The notes under the pieces are model-generated. The model was given only the letters and a program-made list of their open reading frames with translations. It was not told the origin of the DNA and ran no database searches. A DNA stretch of 64,000 nt from Lineus longissimus (lineage: Eukaryota > Nemertea > Pilidiophora > Heteronemertea > Lineidae): the NCBI RefSeq assembly GCF_910592395.1, contig NC_088310.1, forward strand, positions 3,415,501 through 3,479,500. Reading direction: 5' to 3'. Positions 1-11,350 of the stretch are shown one piece after another. Each line of letters opens with the position of its first letter. Within the stretch, counting starts at the first letter, position 1. The position numbers and the translations under genes were made by a program.

Positions 1-171
1 ACTAATTGCAGCTTTTAATCCAACTCTGTTCGGATATTGTTTTTTTCAGGTTCACTCATCTTACCCCTGGGAGAAATGATTGGGAGTTTATCATTTTAGG
101 TTGGTCAAATTTACAAGATAAGAATAATGGTAAATGGGTACAGGTAACAGTACAATTGTTTTCAACAATGG

Positions 172-360
172 CGAGTGCGGTGGCATAGTGGACTACTGAC
201 CGAGAGGTCTTGGGTTCGAATCCAATCCAAGACACTTTGGAGATGCACTCACTTCACAAATACACACTTGCTACCACAAACCAAGTTCTCATATACTCCT
301 ATTGGGCACTTTGAACCATCGTGGTGTTGGTTCAGAGTCCTCTAAGGACGATACAAAATA
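172..360 (+). mobile_element. tRNA-derived SINE (head plus short body)
   Basis: A box A-like sequence TGGCATAGTGG lies at 181-191 and a perfect box B GGTTCGAATCC at 213-223. These are the internal RNA polymerase III promoter blocks of tRNA genes. Their start-to-start spacing is 32 bases, against about 43 in a true tRNA, and the acceptor arms do not pair convincingly. This is therefore a degenerate tRNA-derived head rather than a working tRNA gene. The roughly 130 bases downstream are taken as SINE body by inference. No second copy of that body was recognised in the window. Confidence 0.55.
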
Positions 361-1176
361 GTCGTCAAAAGGTGCAACATAAGTCCCAGATTTGTATCCG
401 ATTATACAGGCGCATTGAAAAGTTACCAAGGTAACGAAGCAGAAACCAAGGTACATTCATGTGCATGCATAACTGGATACAAAATGTGGAAAAATTGTTT
501 GAACTTCTGCCGACTGCAGCACTAATTTATCCTCTAAGGGAGTATTGAGGACTTTGATTTGGTTTCACTTCCCTTCAAATCACCACCTTTGTTATAAGGG
601 CACAAGACATCTCGCCACTGGATATGTCAATAAAGAAATCCAAATTAGAAAAAGGATTACTGTATCGAAAGATTACGTGATCGGAAAATTCTTTAACAGA
701 ACTGACACGTGAAGAAGCCTGCCTTTGATACGTGTAGACTGTCAGAGAAACATGTTGCAAGTGTTATTTTGCTTGCCAGCTGAAAGTGCTTCATATTTTT
801 ATCGGCCGGGCTGCGTTTCATGCTGCAACTAATAGACAGGTGCTCTATAAAAAATATTTTCATCTTTATGGTTTATATTTCAAGCACGTTTTCTGTCGCT
901 AACACCTGTTATTGAATACGTGGCATCATTGACCATTTTCTTGGAGGTTTTTTTACTCCTATGCGAGATGCTCCGGATTTCTCCAGCTTCCTTTGAGGCA
1001 GTGACATTTTGTCATGCATTTGTGATGCATCATAGTACATTGTGTCATGACTCCGACATACTGGTATATTGGAATGTCGGAACACTCTGTGATGGTCATT
1101 TACAATCACATATTAAAAACGTATGGTTTTCTGTTTCACAGTGCGAGTGCAAGCTTAAATGCAACCACTGCTTTTT
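361..1176. other. Unassigned noncoding stretch
   Basis: No convincing ORF, repeat or RNA gene was seen. Short open frames here are of chance length and composition. Confidence 0.5.
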
Positions 1177-1227
1177 AGCTCACCTCTTAGCAGAGGTGAG
1201 CTTATCCCATACCGTGGCGTCCGTCGT

Positions 1228-1228
<1 letters not shown>

Positions 1229-1295
<67 letters not shown>
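1229..1295 (+). repeat. GTC trinucleotide microsatellite, about 22 units
   Basis: An uninterrupted GTC/CGT run of 67 bases is flanked on both sides by imperfect CCGTCGTCCGT units, so it probably expanded from the native head of the surrounding repeat. The length is likely polymorphic. Six-frame translation gives long poly-Arg, which is not evidence of a gene. Confidence 0.95.
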
Positions 1296-1299
1296 CGTC

Positions 1300-2215
1300 G
1301 TCCGTTAGCAGGGCACGTTTCGTAACTGTTAGAGCTATTGAGTTGAAACTTGATACACATGTACCCTTATGTAATGACACCTTGGAGACCAAGTTTCGGT
1401 CCGATTCGTTTCATGGTTTGGCCACCAGGGGGCCAAACGTTAAAAGTGAAAATATGCAATATCTCCCTTAATAGTAGTCGGGAAATTTTGAAAAAAATAT
1501 GGTAGGTACTTCTAGCAAAGGTGCATCATATATCCTCCGGGTTTTTGATTTGACCTCCTTTTCAAGGTCACAGAGGTCAAATGTTGTAAATTGGCCGTTA
1601 GGATGTAACGATGGCACGTTTCTAAACTGCAATGACTATTGATACCAAATTTGGTACACATTTACCCCTTAGTCAGGTGATCTCAGGGACCGAAGTTTGG
1701 TCCAATATGATTCACCACTTGACCACCAGGGGGCAAAATCCAAAAAACCTTAAAAATGTGATTATTCCTTAACTTCTTGCCCGATTGCCACCAATTTGAT
1801 ATCATGGGTACATATAACCACCATACAGTATATGTCACACAGGTTTTTAATTTGACCTTCTTGTCAAGGTCACAGAGGTCAAATGGCGTAAATTTGCCGT
1901 CAGGCCGTAACTATGGCACGTTTCTTAACTGCAATGACTATTGATCACAAATTAAGTACACATGTACCCCTTGGTCAGGTTATCTCAGGTACCGAAGTTT
2001 GGTGCGATCTGATTTGCCGTTTGGCCTCCAGGGAGGGGGCCAAATCCTAGATTCTTCAAAATGCCTTTATTCCTAGTAATGACTTGCCCGATTGGCACCA
2101 ATTTTATATCATAGGTACATCTAATTCTAACAACCATTCAATGTGTCACCCGGGTCGTCTTTGATTTGACCTACTTTTCAAGGTCACAGAGGTCGAATGT
2201 ACTGTAAATTGGCCA
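1300..2215 (+). repeat. Three diverged tandem units of about 300 bp with AGGTCA direct repeats
   Basis: Matching blocks recur at spacings of 302 and 314 bases. The best marker is AGGTCA-CAG-AGGTCA at 1565-1579 and 1867-1881, and the same with a final G at 2181-2195. An opposite-strand TGACCT lies just upstream in the first unit, and the other units have close variants. The TGTACCC block and CACCAGGGGG-type block also recur in order in each unit, which supports duplication inside the element. Confidence 0.7.
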
Positions 2216-2334
2216 TTTTGGGGAAATTGTAATTGCTTGGACCTACATCAAACCTAACACTACATGACACAATACCATGCTCTTTATCCATCTTTCCTCC
2301 ACATGAGGTGAGCACAATGGCCCTGGCCATTTCA

Positions 2335-2381
2335 TTAGTTCACCTTTAGGGGAACGTATACAATACTGTGGCATCCGTCAT
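2335..2381 (+). mobile_element. Partial second head of the same composite repeat
   Basis: TTCACCTTTAGGGGAACGTA followed by ACTGTGGCATCCGTC lines up with the palindrome and GTGGCGTCCGTC head at 1177-1226. Similarity stops soon after. This is a truncated or strongly diverged neighbouring copy starting where the first element ends. Confidence 0.5.
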
Positions 2382-4980
2382 GCGGAGCAAGTCTTTAACC
2401 GCTGGAGCTAGGTAGCGGAGTCTTAGCTTTATAGTGGCTTTGGATATTTCTCATGCTATAGACCAGGATCATGAGTTCAAAACCAAAATAGAATATAGAA
2501 AAACGGTTTGTACCATGCCATTTAACTTATGCCACACCCGGGATACCCAATACCAAGCATATGTATCCTGTGGAGAGAACGTGTGTGTGATCTATGATGA
2601 TGTGCTTCTCGTAACTCACATCCCCCTATGATAAAATCCTTGAGATATCCCTTTTGATCTTCCGTAAGAGCATAAACCAATTAGCCACTAATTTTTCACC
2701 ATTTTCCTAACAAGTCATTCTCAGCCAGAACCCTTCGATAAAAATGTTTTTGATATCACTAGAGGCAGTACAACTATAGTATGCAAATGGACCACTTTAA
2801 AACACTTCATATTTAACCCTTTGCAGGGTGGCAGACGTTTCCGTCGTTACAGAACTTTGCTGCTCAATGACGACGACTTTTACCCCACCTCACCTCACCT
2901 AATGTAACATGTAGACACAATGTAGAAATCAGTGAGCTCATTGATATAGGTCAATGCGACCTAGAAGTCTTTTACACAAGTGGGGTTTATTTTGCCTGTT
3001 TGCACCAACACTGGCGCTATCCCCTTGAGTCAAATCCATCAGATTAACGGCACGTTGAATTAAAGCCAGCGTTTGTGACAAAAGCTTTTAGAGACGGTGA
3101 CCGGCATCTCGCTGCGGCAACAAAGTTGGATCGAAATATTTTAGAGTTACAAAATATATTTTCTTCACCTATGTGACTTGTTATGTGGTCACACAATGCA
3201 TATACCATCAGAGCTTACTTTTTCAGGCGCCATTTAGTGGAGAGGAAGAAAACACATTACTTATTGTCATGGGGCATGCTCAATCAGATTAGCTCGGAGC
3301 CATATCGACGCAGTTTCATAAATATTTTTGTGTTGCCAAGGAATTCTGTGTAAATCATATGGTCCCAGACAAACACTTCCTGAAACATTCATATGCATTC
3401 TTAACAAAAAATAGCATGCAACCAAACTAATGATCAATTGCATACATTATTTTCTCTCAATCACTTAATTGGTCTTTTTTTGTCCAACTTGACCAATCTG
3501 AGGAAGTTAATAATCCGTGCCTGTCTAGACGATTGCGTGCCTTAGAGGCTATAAAGCCTGTCTGAAACTCGTTCATCATCCTGTTCTGATTAATATAAAT
3601 CTGCAGTCTCTCGGGCTTGACTCAGCCTGAAAAAAACCGTTGTCCCAGTATTTGGGCAACAAATATTCAGCAATATGCCCGATTTTTTTTTATCTAGCCG
3701 AACATTTAAAGTCACTGCAAATCAGACTTTCAATCAGAATTCTGAAGTGAAGAACCCTATCAATCAGCAAATTACATAGTTTTGCCCTGTCTTCCAATCA
3801 ACAGTCAGGCGTTTCCATTCAGCATTGTTCAGAATTCACTCTATCATGTCTATCATCATTAAAATGCTCATAAAACGACTCGTAAATCATAAAAAAATCT
3901 GTTAAGGCTTTGATCAATCAGACATTGCTTTGAAGTGTAAAAAAATCCAAATAGAAATCAATATATGTTCAATTAGTATTCCCAACAAAAGACGTTTAAT
4001 CTTCGTAAAAATCGTCCTAGATAATTCACCACTTTTCGATAACAGCGCAGTTGATGGTGCCACTAAAATCGAAGATGGAGTGGTGCCTTCGGTGATAAAT
4101 TGGGGGAATTTTTCATTCGATGTCATTCAATCATTAAGTAATCAATCATTGTGATATCTTAATTGCGTGATCTGGCGACCTTTTGTCGAGGATGTGCATC
4201 TTCTGATTCTGTTCTCGGCAATATTAATTTAAAGTTGTATATACAAGTGTTCGCGTTGTTCACATGCTGCTAGGAGTGAGAGTCGTTTTGATGGGCAGAG
4301 CGGATTATTCTGTCTGTCTCATCCCGCGAATAACCATCGGTTTACCTCAGGGTCAGAGATGTGTAGGAGGGGAGTGGTATACAATATTAACTGACCCTGG
4401 TATTCGAGGATGTGAGGTGCACAGCACTTTTGTAATCTCAAAGCATGGGATTATTTGAACTTTTTAGGTTCTAAGAAAACTATAGAACGTTAACAGCGAA
4501 TGTTACATTCATTTCATTTCACACAGTGAAATGGCCATAAAAACATTTTGAACAGAATAACTGGAACGTTCAAGGCTGCTTTGTAATCTCTTCCACTTAC
4601 AGAATCTTAGAGATGAAAGTTATAACATATATGTTCAGTTTTATTAAGCATGGTATGGGTTGCAGTCGTTTTAGGTCGCCATGTATCTCTCTCCATGAAA
4701 TCAGTCTCAAGGCGAGACTCTTTCATGAATAATAAAACTAGCAAATATCCTAGGGAACAGTCAGTGAATAATCACTACAATTACTTCCTAGTATTTGATA
4801 GTCCCATGGACATCATCAATTTCACATCCGTGTTCCAAAATTGAATTTTCATTTTCGTTAAGGGAGTGCGTTGTCCAAATCTTTGAGGCTACAGTATCAG
4901 TGTTCATGCTTGGTGCTAGTGCCGGTCATTTATAGATTGCACCCATGGGGACCGGCGAGACGTCAAGCGACTGGTTTCGT
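2382..4980. other. Unassigned noncoding stretch
   Basis: No supported gene. A short CCACCTCACCTCACCT run lies near 2884. TTAACCCTTTGCAGGGTGG near 2815 looks like one end of a TTAA-inserting element, but no partner end was found. ORFs up to 74 codons look like chance. Confidence 0.45.
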
Positions 4981-5053
4981 GCAAAGGTAGGTCATCTCCC
5001 GTCTCCTCTTCTATCTTCTCCTAGGCCAAATACGGAACTCTTCACTCTATCCA
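4981..5053 (+). repeat. Direct repeat, upstream copy, flanking the 25-bp array
   Basis: It begins GCAAAGGTAGGTCATCTCCC and ends in ACTCTTCACTCTATC. A close copy lies at 5513-5580, about 530 bases away. The pair brackets the 25-bp tandem array, which could reflect a duplicated segment or the ends of a small element. Confidence 0.7.
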
Positions 5054-5270
5054 TCTTATCCTATAGTTGTAAATTACCTAATGAAAAGTATCAAATCGAT
5101 ATTAAGTTGTTGAGTTTGTTCTTTCGGATCTCTCTGTTAACGACCGGCAGTCAGTATTCATATAAACTGCCAGGTCAAGATTTACAGCCTCTGGAGGGGC
5201 AAACCTAACGTTAAACTGGGTATCGACTGATGGTTTTATCCCACTTTATTAGAACCGACATCCGGTATCC

Positions 5271-5450
5271 AGCGCGCGGCGTTACATGGCAGCAGAGCGC
5301 GCGGCGTTACATGGCAGCAGAGCGCGCGGCGTTACATGGTAGCAGAGCGCACGTCGTTACATGGTAGCAGAGCGCGCGTCGTTACATGGTAGCAGAGCGC
5401 ACGTCGTTACATGGTAGTAGAGCGCGCAGCGTTACATGGTAGCAGAGCAT
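5271..5450 (+). repeat. Minisatellite, seven 25-bp units
   Basis: Units start at 5271, 5296, 5321, 5346, 5371, 5396 and 5421, all exactly 25 bases, followed by a five-base stub. The unit reads AGCGCGCGGCGTTACATGG followed by CAGCAG or TAGCAG. The first three units carry GCGCGCGGC. Units 4 to 6 alternate GCGCACGTC and GCGCGCGTC, and unit 7 carries GCGCGCAGC. It is very CpG-rich against an AT-rich background, and has no indels. Confidence 0.95.
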
Positions 5451-5512
5451 AGTTGCTGAGCAGTGAATTCTTATAAACCGGTCATGTGTGTGCCCGTCCC
5501 TGGTATGACATG

Positions 5513-5580
5513 GCAAAGGTAGGTCATCTCCCCTCCCCTATCTTTTCCTAGGCCTAATTCGGGACTCTTCACTCTATCAA
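5513..5580 (+). repeat. Direct repeat, downstream copy
   Basis: This is the second copy of the 4981-5053 sequence, sharing GCAAAGGTAGGTCATCTCCC, a TCCTAGGCC block and ACTCTTCACTCTATC with a few substitutions and a small deletion. Confidence 0.7.
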
Positions 5581-8124
5581 CTACGAATAGCACTATGACG
5601 TTCAATATGTTCACTGGATTCGAATCTGGAGATTATTTACAGTTACCAACGACTAGAATCCCCTGGTCTCAATATACGTGGTGGCTTGCGATTCAACTTA
5701 TCACACACGTGGGACCGGGGCCCTGAGGAAAATGCCGTCAGTCTTCTCACGGGAAGTTGCGGGATCGGACGTGAACAACGTCAGTCCTGAAGAAGCCATT
5801 GTAGACGTTGAAACTGTAGACGATCCCCAGTAAATTCGAATCAAGCGGAGCTTCGTAGTGTCTTCCGCACAATCCTTCACCTCTCTAGTCAGCGAGACAA
5901 GAATACCGCTGACATTCATTCACATTATGATCTAAATACAAAAGCGCTTACAAATTCGTAAGCCAGGTGATAGAGAATATAAGTTTTCAGTAAAAGCCTC
6001 TTAGGGAGTCGAGTAAATAATACTTAGGCATTTCATACCTCCAGAAGACAATTTGCAGCTGTGAATGAAATAAAAGTTTAAAAGCAAAGGCATACATTTG
6101 TCAGTGACCCCCATTCCACAAATAGACGAAGATCCAGATTAAAACATCAGCCAGTCCAAATCCAGTTACCAACAAAGCAATTGATACTCAGATTTTACGT
6201 TTATCCCCAAACATGCCAGAGGTTGACCCTCAAGTGCGATTGATTATTAATTGTCTAGACGCAAATTGTCGCTATTGGAAAAGTACTTTTGTTGACACCA
6301 GAGGATTTATCTTGTGTTATTGGGTAGTTTTTGATAGCTATTGATCACCAGCATTTGCCATTACAGGTTCGTCTTTTGCTCTGCACAGTTTAAGGACACT
6401 CTCTTTGTCCGGAATCGAGCAATTCCATTTGACGTCTATAATCAGGATACCTCTCTACGAGGATAGCATTAGTTAGTCCCCGAAGTCCTTGATACAGAGA
6501 TTCTACCGTAGTCTTACTGTAGTCTTCTGAGCTATTTCATTCGCTGCTTAACTGCTCATCTGTGGTTCTTTGGCATTAAGTGACAATGAGAACAATTTGA
6601 CTGGGCGTAAATTTGTCGATCGAGAAAGGTCATCACTGATCAGACAGTCACAAGAATGCTAAAAGTAATTTACAGCCGACACTTGACAGATTCATTTCAT
6701 GAAGGAATTGTTCTGTCGCCAGATGTACTCTTATGGAACAATCCCAAAATGGTAAACGATGAGCATATCAGGCAAGATTATACAAAACCCTGTCTGGGTG
6801 TCCTGGATTACTTACATTGTCTAGCTGAATATATATAGTTATCAAGAAGCTAGCGTTTTGTGAAGTCAGCCAGTTCTAACAAGAACATTCAAGAAAGAAG
6901 ACAAGACACCTTATGTGATCACTTATTCAGGATCTTCAGACATCCATTAAGGACCATTTAAAAATTCACTAATATATAATAGAATAGAGAATAGTAATTG
7001 TAGACTGAAAATCACTCTGTCGTTATGATCGGCCGTGTGTATTTTTCCAAAAATAACGTTGAGCGGTAATTCCCCCATTATATCCTTTTTCTGTCAGCCA
7101 CTTTCCCGTTCCTTGATGATACAGGAAGAATTCAGCAATCTCGAGCAATCAACATCATAATTTAGGAAGTGCAAACGTATAAAAAAACATCAAATGCCGG
7201 AATTACTGTGGTGTATTGCCTCTTTCATCTTGTACGTGTTGTAAAATGTTCAACTTGATTGTTTATCTGGATAGCGGTTTTGAAGAGAGGTCGCCGCCAT
7301 TAGATTATTCATAACGTTGGAGGAAACCATGTAGCTATCAATTTGGGGAAGTATTTTATCTGTGGGTATTCAGTTTGGGCTTGTAATGAAAAATGGTCAT
7401 TGATGTGTATCCTGACATCAATCCGAATAGTTTAGTGAAATTACCAAAATATCGTGTTTATGCTTCCAGGTGGACGTTATGAGTTGACACATTTTGCATT
7501 AAAACTAGCAGAGGAATTTTTTTGGAATGGATATTCACATTCAGGCTAATTTTACCCGAAATCTAGGCGGTGAGGACCTATTTTGCTCTCGTTGTCTGAA
7601 TAGCTCCGACCAACAGAAAAACGTACGGCGGTATTACCTCTGAAAGCCTTCATATGTGGTCCAGTCAATATTTGCAAATTAAAAAATTGAATGTTAGAAA
7701 ATCTCTCGTGAATTTGGAAAATGTTTTGAAAACTGACTGTGCCTTCCAACCCTTGTATCAGGTCTTGTACACTACCAGGCAGTCACCTTCACTACGTTCC
7801 CTATCCGTTAGTTGCAGTCTAATGTGAAAAACTGATTCAGTGACATTTAAATCGCAAACGCCTTACCTCTTCATCTTAGATTCCTCTCCATGATGAGAAG
7901 GCCATCAACAAAAACATACCACTCACAGCTCTACTTGTCTCGGCAATCCAGTCTGGAGTTTCTAAGCTGTATTGCGGCAAAACTTGAGTTATGCCTCTTC
8001 TTTCTTTGATCTTTAAGTTCTTTTTTTTTGTTTTCGAGATCACATCTTATCTCAAAGTTGAAATTGACTTTGTAGACTTCGTCTGCTTTACCTGTTGTAA
8101 AAATATCTTTGTATTACATTTACT
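5581..8124. other. Mostly unassigned; possible retroelement scrap near 5.7-5.9 kb
   Basis: At 5732-5833 a 33-codon frame rich in acidic residues overlaps CTGAAGAAGCC...GACGTTGAAAC. That phrase resembles motifs I recall from 3' regions of Penelope-like and related retroelements, but it is too short to classify. Nothing else is supportable up to 8.1 kb. Confidence 0.35.
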
Positions 8125-8200
8125 TTGTGACCAGGAATCAAACCCGCTACCTCAGGGTAGACAGGCACCAATGTTCCAACTGCGCTACCCCAGCAGCCCT
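8125..8200 (-). mobile_element. tRNA-derived SINE head, minus strand
   Basis: On the minus strand, box A TAGCGCAGTTGG (complement of 8176-8187) and box B GGTTTGATTCC (complement of 8134-8144) are separated by tRNA-like spacing of 43 bases. The anticodon arm does not fold cleanly and no CCA-type 3' end is visible. A SINE or tRNA pseudogene is more likely than a functional tRNA. The 3' body would extend to lower coordinates but was not delimited. Confidence 0.6.
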
Positions 8201-8739
8201 GGTAGCTGCACCTTGGTAGATGTTTTCTATGTTTTCCAGACTTTGTGGTTAGCTGACTGACAGCTATCGTTATTGAGGACGAGAAGGAGGAGTTGGGAGT
8301 CTGCAGAAACTTGTCAGGTAGAGTGTCAGAAATTGTCTTATGCCGTGCTCAGCCTTGGTTAGTCATTCTGTTCATAAACTTTTTAATATTGGTCCAGGCT
8401 TTGCCGGACATGGACAACAAGCAATCAGGAAATTAACTTGACACTCCGGGCACTTGACACTCCGGCCATGTTTGTCTCTCTGGTGTTGCATGTTGGTGAG
8501 ATATGGTCTTTCATTAGGATGTTCTAAGGGAAATTGCTATTGGTTTTGTTTGTTATTTGGAAGGCTAATGATGAGGAATGTCTGCAATGAATTCATTCTA
8601 TGTGACATCTGAGTCATAAAAAACAATTTCATGTCATACTTGTGTTGAAAGCATTCCAGTAGTTTGATTATTGCATTTTGCTTAACAAAGAAGGTTTTGA
8701 AATGACATATATGATTGGATGGTATGAACAGTATATGGA
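8201..8739. other. Unassigned noncoding stretch
   Basis: Nothing supportable was seen beyond a short local repeat of GACACTCCGG near 8440-8465. Confidence 0.5.
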
Positions 8740-9260
8740 ACGCTGGGTGAAAGTGGTTTGAAATCGAGTTACCATTGAAGCTAACGAGTGAACAGCTGAT
8801 CTCCTACAAGATGATATTGCATCAGTGACCTATCGCTGGGGCCATGTGGCATTAATTTAAGTGGTGGTAAAATAGAAAAGATGCTTACAAAATGGTTAGA
8901 AAAGTGCGGGAATGTATTAATAGAAAAAAATACGTTCACAGTTTTATAGATTTAACTCAACGAGTTCTTAAAAGCTCTAAATGAATTCTGAAAAAGATAT
9001 TTTTTTTCTTCAATTTTTGTCAATGTGATGGCCTGAAGGCGGTGCCATTTTAACTGTCAAGAAAGACACTGGTGGTGGTAGAAAAAAGTGCAAAAAAATG
9101 TTCTTGACACCAGAGTTGTTTGTTCCCTCGAGATCGTATTTAGACCAGATGTTCGAAAGCGGTTTGGAATTGCCTGACCACCGATGGTAATTAGTAACCA
9201 GCTGATCTCATACTAGGGCTAATATTGCATCGATGAACCATTGTGTGATTTGATTTGGCT
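8740..9260 (+). repeat. Diverged two-copy local duplication, period about 400 bp
   Basis: A block near 8747-8830 (AAAGTGGTTTG ... CAGCTGATCTC ... ATATTGCATC) recurs near 9150-9240 (AAAGCGGTTTG ... CAGCTGATCTC ... ATATTGCATC) in the same order. There are many substitutions, so the duplication is old. No coding content was seen. Confidence 0.5.
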
Positions 9261-11350
9261 AAATGGCACCCTATAAAGTAGGGGCGAAGTAGAAGGTCGA
9301 GAACCCTGGTAAAACAGGTGCTAGGGTACAGTACAAATAGTATACACTTGGACGCATCTGATAAAAAAAGGAAACGAGAATGTTTGTCAAAGATTTTCTT
9401 GTGGCAGGCATCTGTGGTAATCACAGCAAAGGCGCAGTTTTTGTCGCATTTGATCATGATCACAGGTCCCAGTGACAAAAATTGCTTGTTTGCGGGTATT
9501 GCTTGTTGGCCTCAGGCAAGTTAGGGAAGAAAACTTAATGTTCAAAAGCAAAGATCTAAAAGTCTGTGAACCATCCCCTTCCTTCACAACTGAATGATTT
9601 GGGAACCGAACACAAAGAACACCTTTAGGAAGGAAGTTCACAGAGGTAGCGGTGGGCACACACTTTTTGAATCGGCAAAACCTTTGTTGATTGGCTGAGC
9701 TATTTATTTGTGCACGCAGGAAATTAAACTGTGTGGTAAGATCGGAGTCAACTCGAGAGGAATAATGACGCTGTTGGTATATCTGGTGCCGTTTAGAAAG
9801 AACTTAAACATGTCGAACGCAAATTTGTTTGAGGTAAATGGATTTTCTGGTCGAATTTTTCTTGGATGACAAAGGATCAGCAGAGTTGCTGAGAATATGA
9901 TTGCGAAGCTGTCAGCTTGTAGTAGCTGCCATCATCATATTCCACATAAAATGGAAAAATCCAATATCTTACTTACTCATGACTTTCATTATCTATTGCG
10001 CAATAAGCATTTACATTTTTTTATACTTCTGGAGCCGAGCACGTCAACCATTGAAAAAGTGTTAATCACCATGGCGCTTATGATAAGTTCTTATAATCAG
10101 GAAAGTGAAAAAGTAGTAGAAATCTGCAGAATCAACCTGTTTGTATCAACTCCAATTTATTTTTGGGTCACCTAGCTGAACCTTCGGTGTAGCCATCATA
10201 CAGACTTAATATCAGTGATGTTTGTTAGCCCATGTGGAAAATTGTCATGACTATATTTCAACAGGGCAATATCGGAAGCATATTCGGTGTCAGGGAAATA
10301 GGATATTCTGATGCTGATGATGTGCTAATTCAAAGTCTGAAGGCAAATTCTGATTTTCAGTGCATGCCCTGGATCAGGTACTATTCAAATGTTGTAATAG
10401 AACATGTTGAACTTGCTTTGCTGAAAACAATGTCACCATACAAACAATCACATACTCTTGAGGGGAGTCGATGGGCAGGAGGGACATAGGCAAGACTAAG
10501 TTTACAAAGTCGCCAATAGGGGCCTCTCCCATTTGGTAATACAACAAAGCTATTAACAGCATTTCTTTATTGAACTCTTTAACAGTAATTTCCTCAGTTG
10601 TTGACATTGACCTAGATTTGGCCTGTAAATGATCGTCGAAACTGTCAACAGATTTGTTTGAAAATAAGAAAGAAAAATCTAATTAAATTTGCTGGTGCAG
10701 TAATGAATAAATAAGCTTCCATTCTTCGACTGATATGCATTCAGTATTAAATTTGCAATCAGACTCAATATTGATTGATTAGATTAATGAAAGGTTGTGA
10801 TTTCCGGTAGGAATAGTGTTATTGCATTGGATGCAGTCTGCGGTTTACTGTGGCCGGTTTTACTCAATTTTGAGATAAATAGGAGATTATTATATCCCTT
10901 ATTGTCCTCTTTAATTTGCCCCTCCCCCCAAGTCAGATACCACAGTTGCAACATTGCGTTCCCATTCTTCTTGGAGAGGAGGGGGAGGTCAGTTTGAGTT
11001 AAAGCTCTGGTGCAAATTCCCCGAGAAAATGAAGAAAAAGAAATTATCAGGGTTGCAGTAGATTTATAGAACCTGCCTTAATGAAGTCTGAAGGAAAGCA
11101 TGAAAAAAGGCGTACCCCTGCAATTGACCTACCATCTTCATTACAAAGAAGCGACCCGATTAGCCCATATGCCCCTGAGTGAATGAGCAACACTACCCTC
11201 TACAAAGCTACAGTGGGCTTCCGACTTGTTAACAACTCAATATCTTTGCAAAAAAAAGTTTGCTCGGTGTGTCATTGGGTATCACATCATCGTACCTCTC
11301 AATTCCTAAATTCCCAATCGCAGTTTTTGCTTGTTTTGTTATCTAAGGAT
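9261..11350. other. Unassigned noncoding stretch
   Basis: Several ORFs of 75-95 codons overlap on both strands, but none shows a recognisable domain. The most protein-like is a 77-codon minus-strand frame at 10374-10607 starting MSTTEEITVKEF. It has no flanking splice or family evidence. Confidence 0.4.

Larger units (their letters stand above)
1177..2334 (+). mobile_element. Composite interspersed repeat with GTC run and three internal units
   Basis: The element opens with a short palindrome (CACCTCTTAGCAGAGGTG) and a CCGTGGCGTCCGTC head, followed by a 22-unit GTC run. Three diverged internal units of about 300 bp follow. It closes near a GAGGTGAGCACAATGG sequence echoing the opening palindrome. 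Each unit carries a GCACGTTT-like start, a conserved block containing TGTACCC, a CACCAGGGGG-type block and a TTGACCT...AGGTCACAGAGGTCA block. No transposase or reverse transcriptase is encoded. The poly-arginine frames across the GTC run are translation artefacts. Membership of a widespread marine-invertebrate repeat group is from memory and was not searched. Confidence 0.65.

Noticed and set aside
920-1471. 183-codon ORF with long poly-Arg tract
   Set aside because: It is created by the GTC microsatellite inside a noncoding repeat. The opposite strand also gives a poly-Arg frame and there is no other protein-like content.
2815-2835. TTAACCCTTTGCAGGGTGG as one end of a piggyBac-like element
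   Set aside because: No matching inverted end with a second TTAA was found within several kilobases, so one terminus alone is not enough.
8125-8200. Functional tRNA gene
   Set aside because: The internal promoter boxes fit, but the acceptor and anticodon arms do not pair convincingly and no terminator follows. SINE head or pseudogene is preferred.
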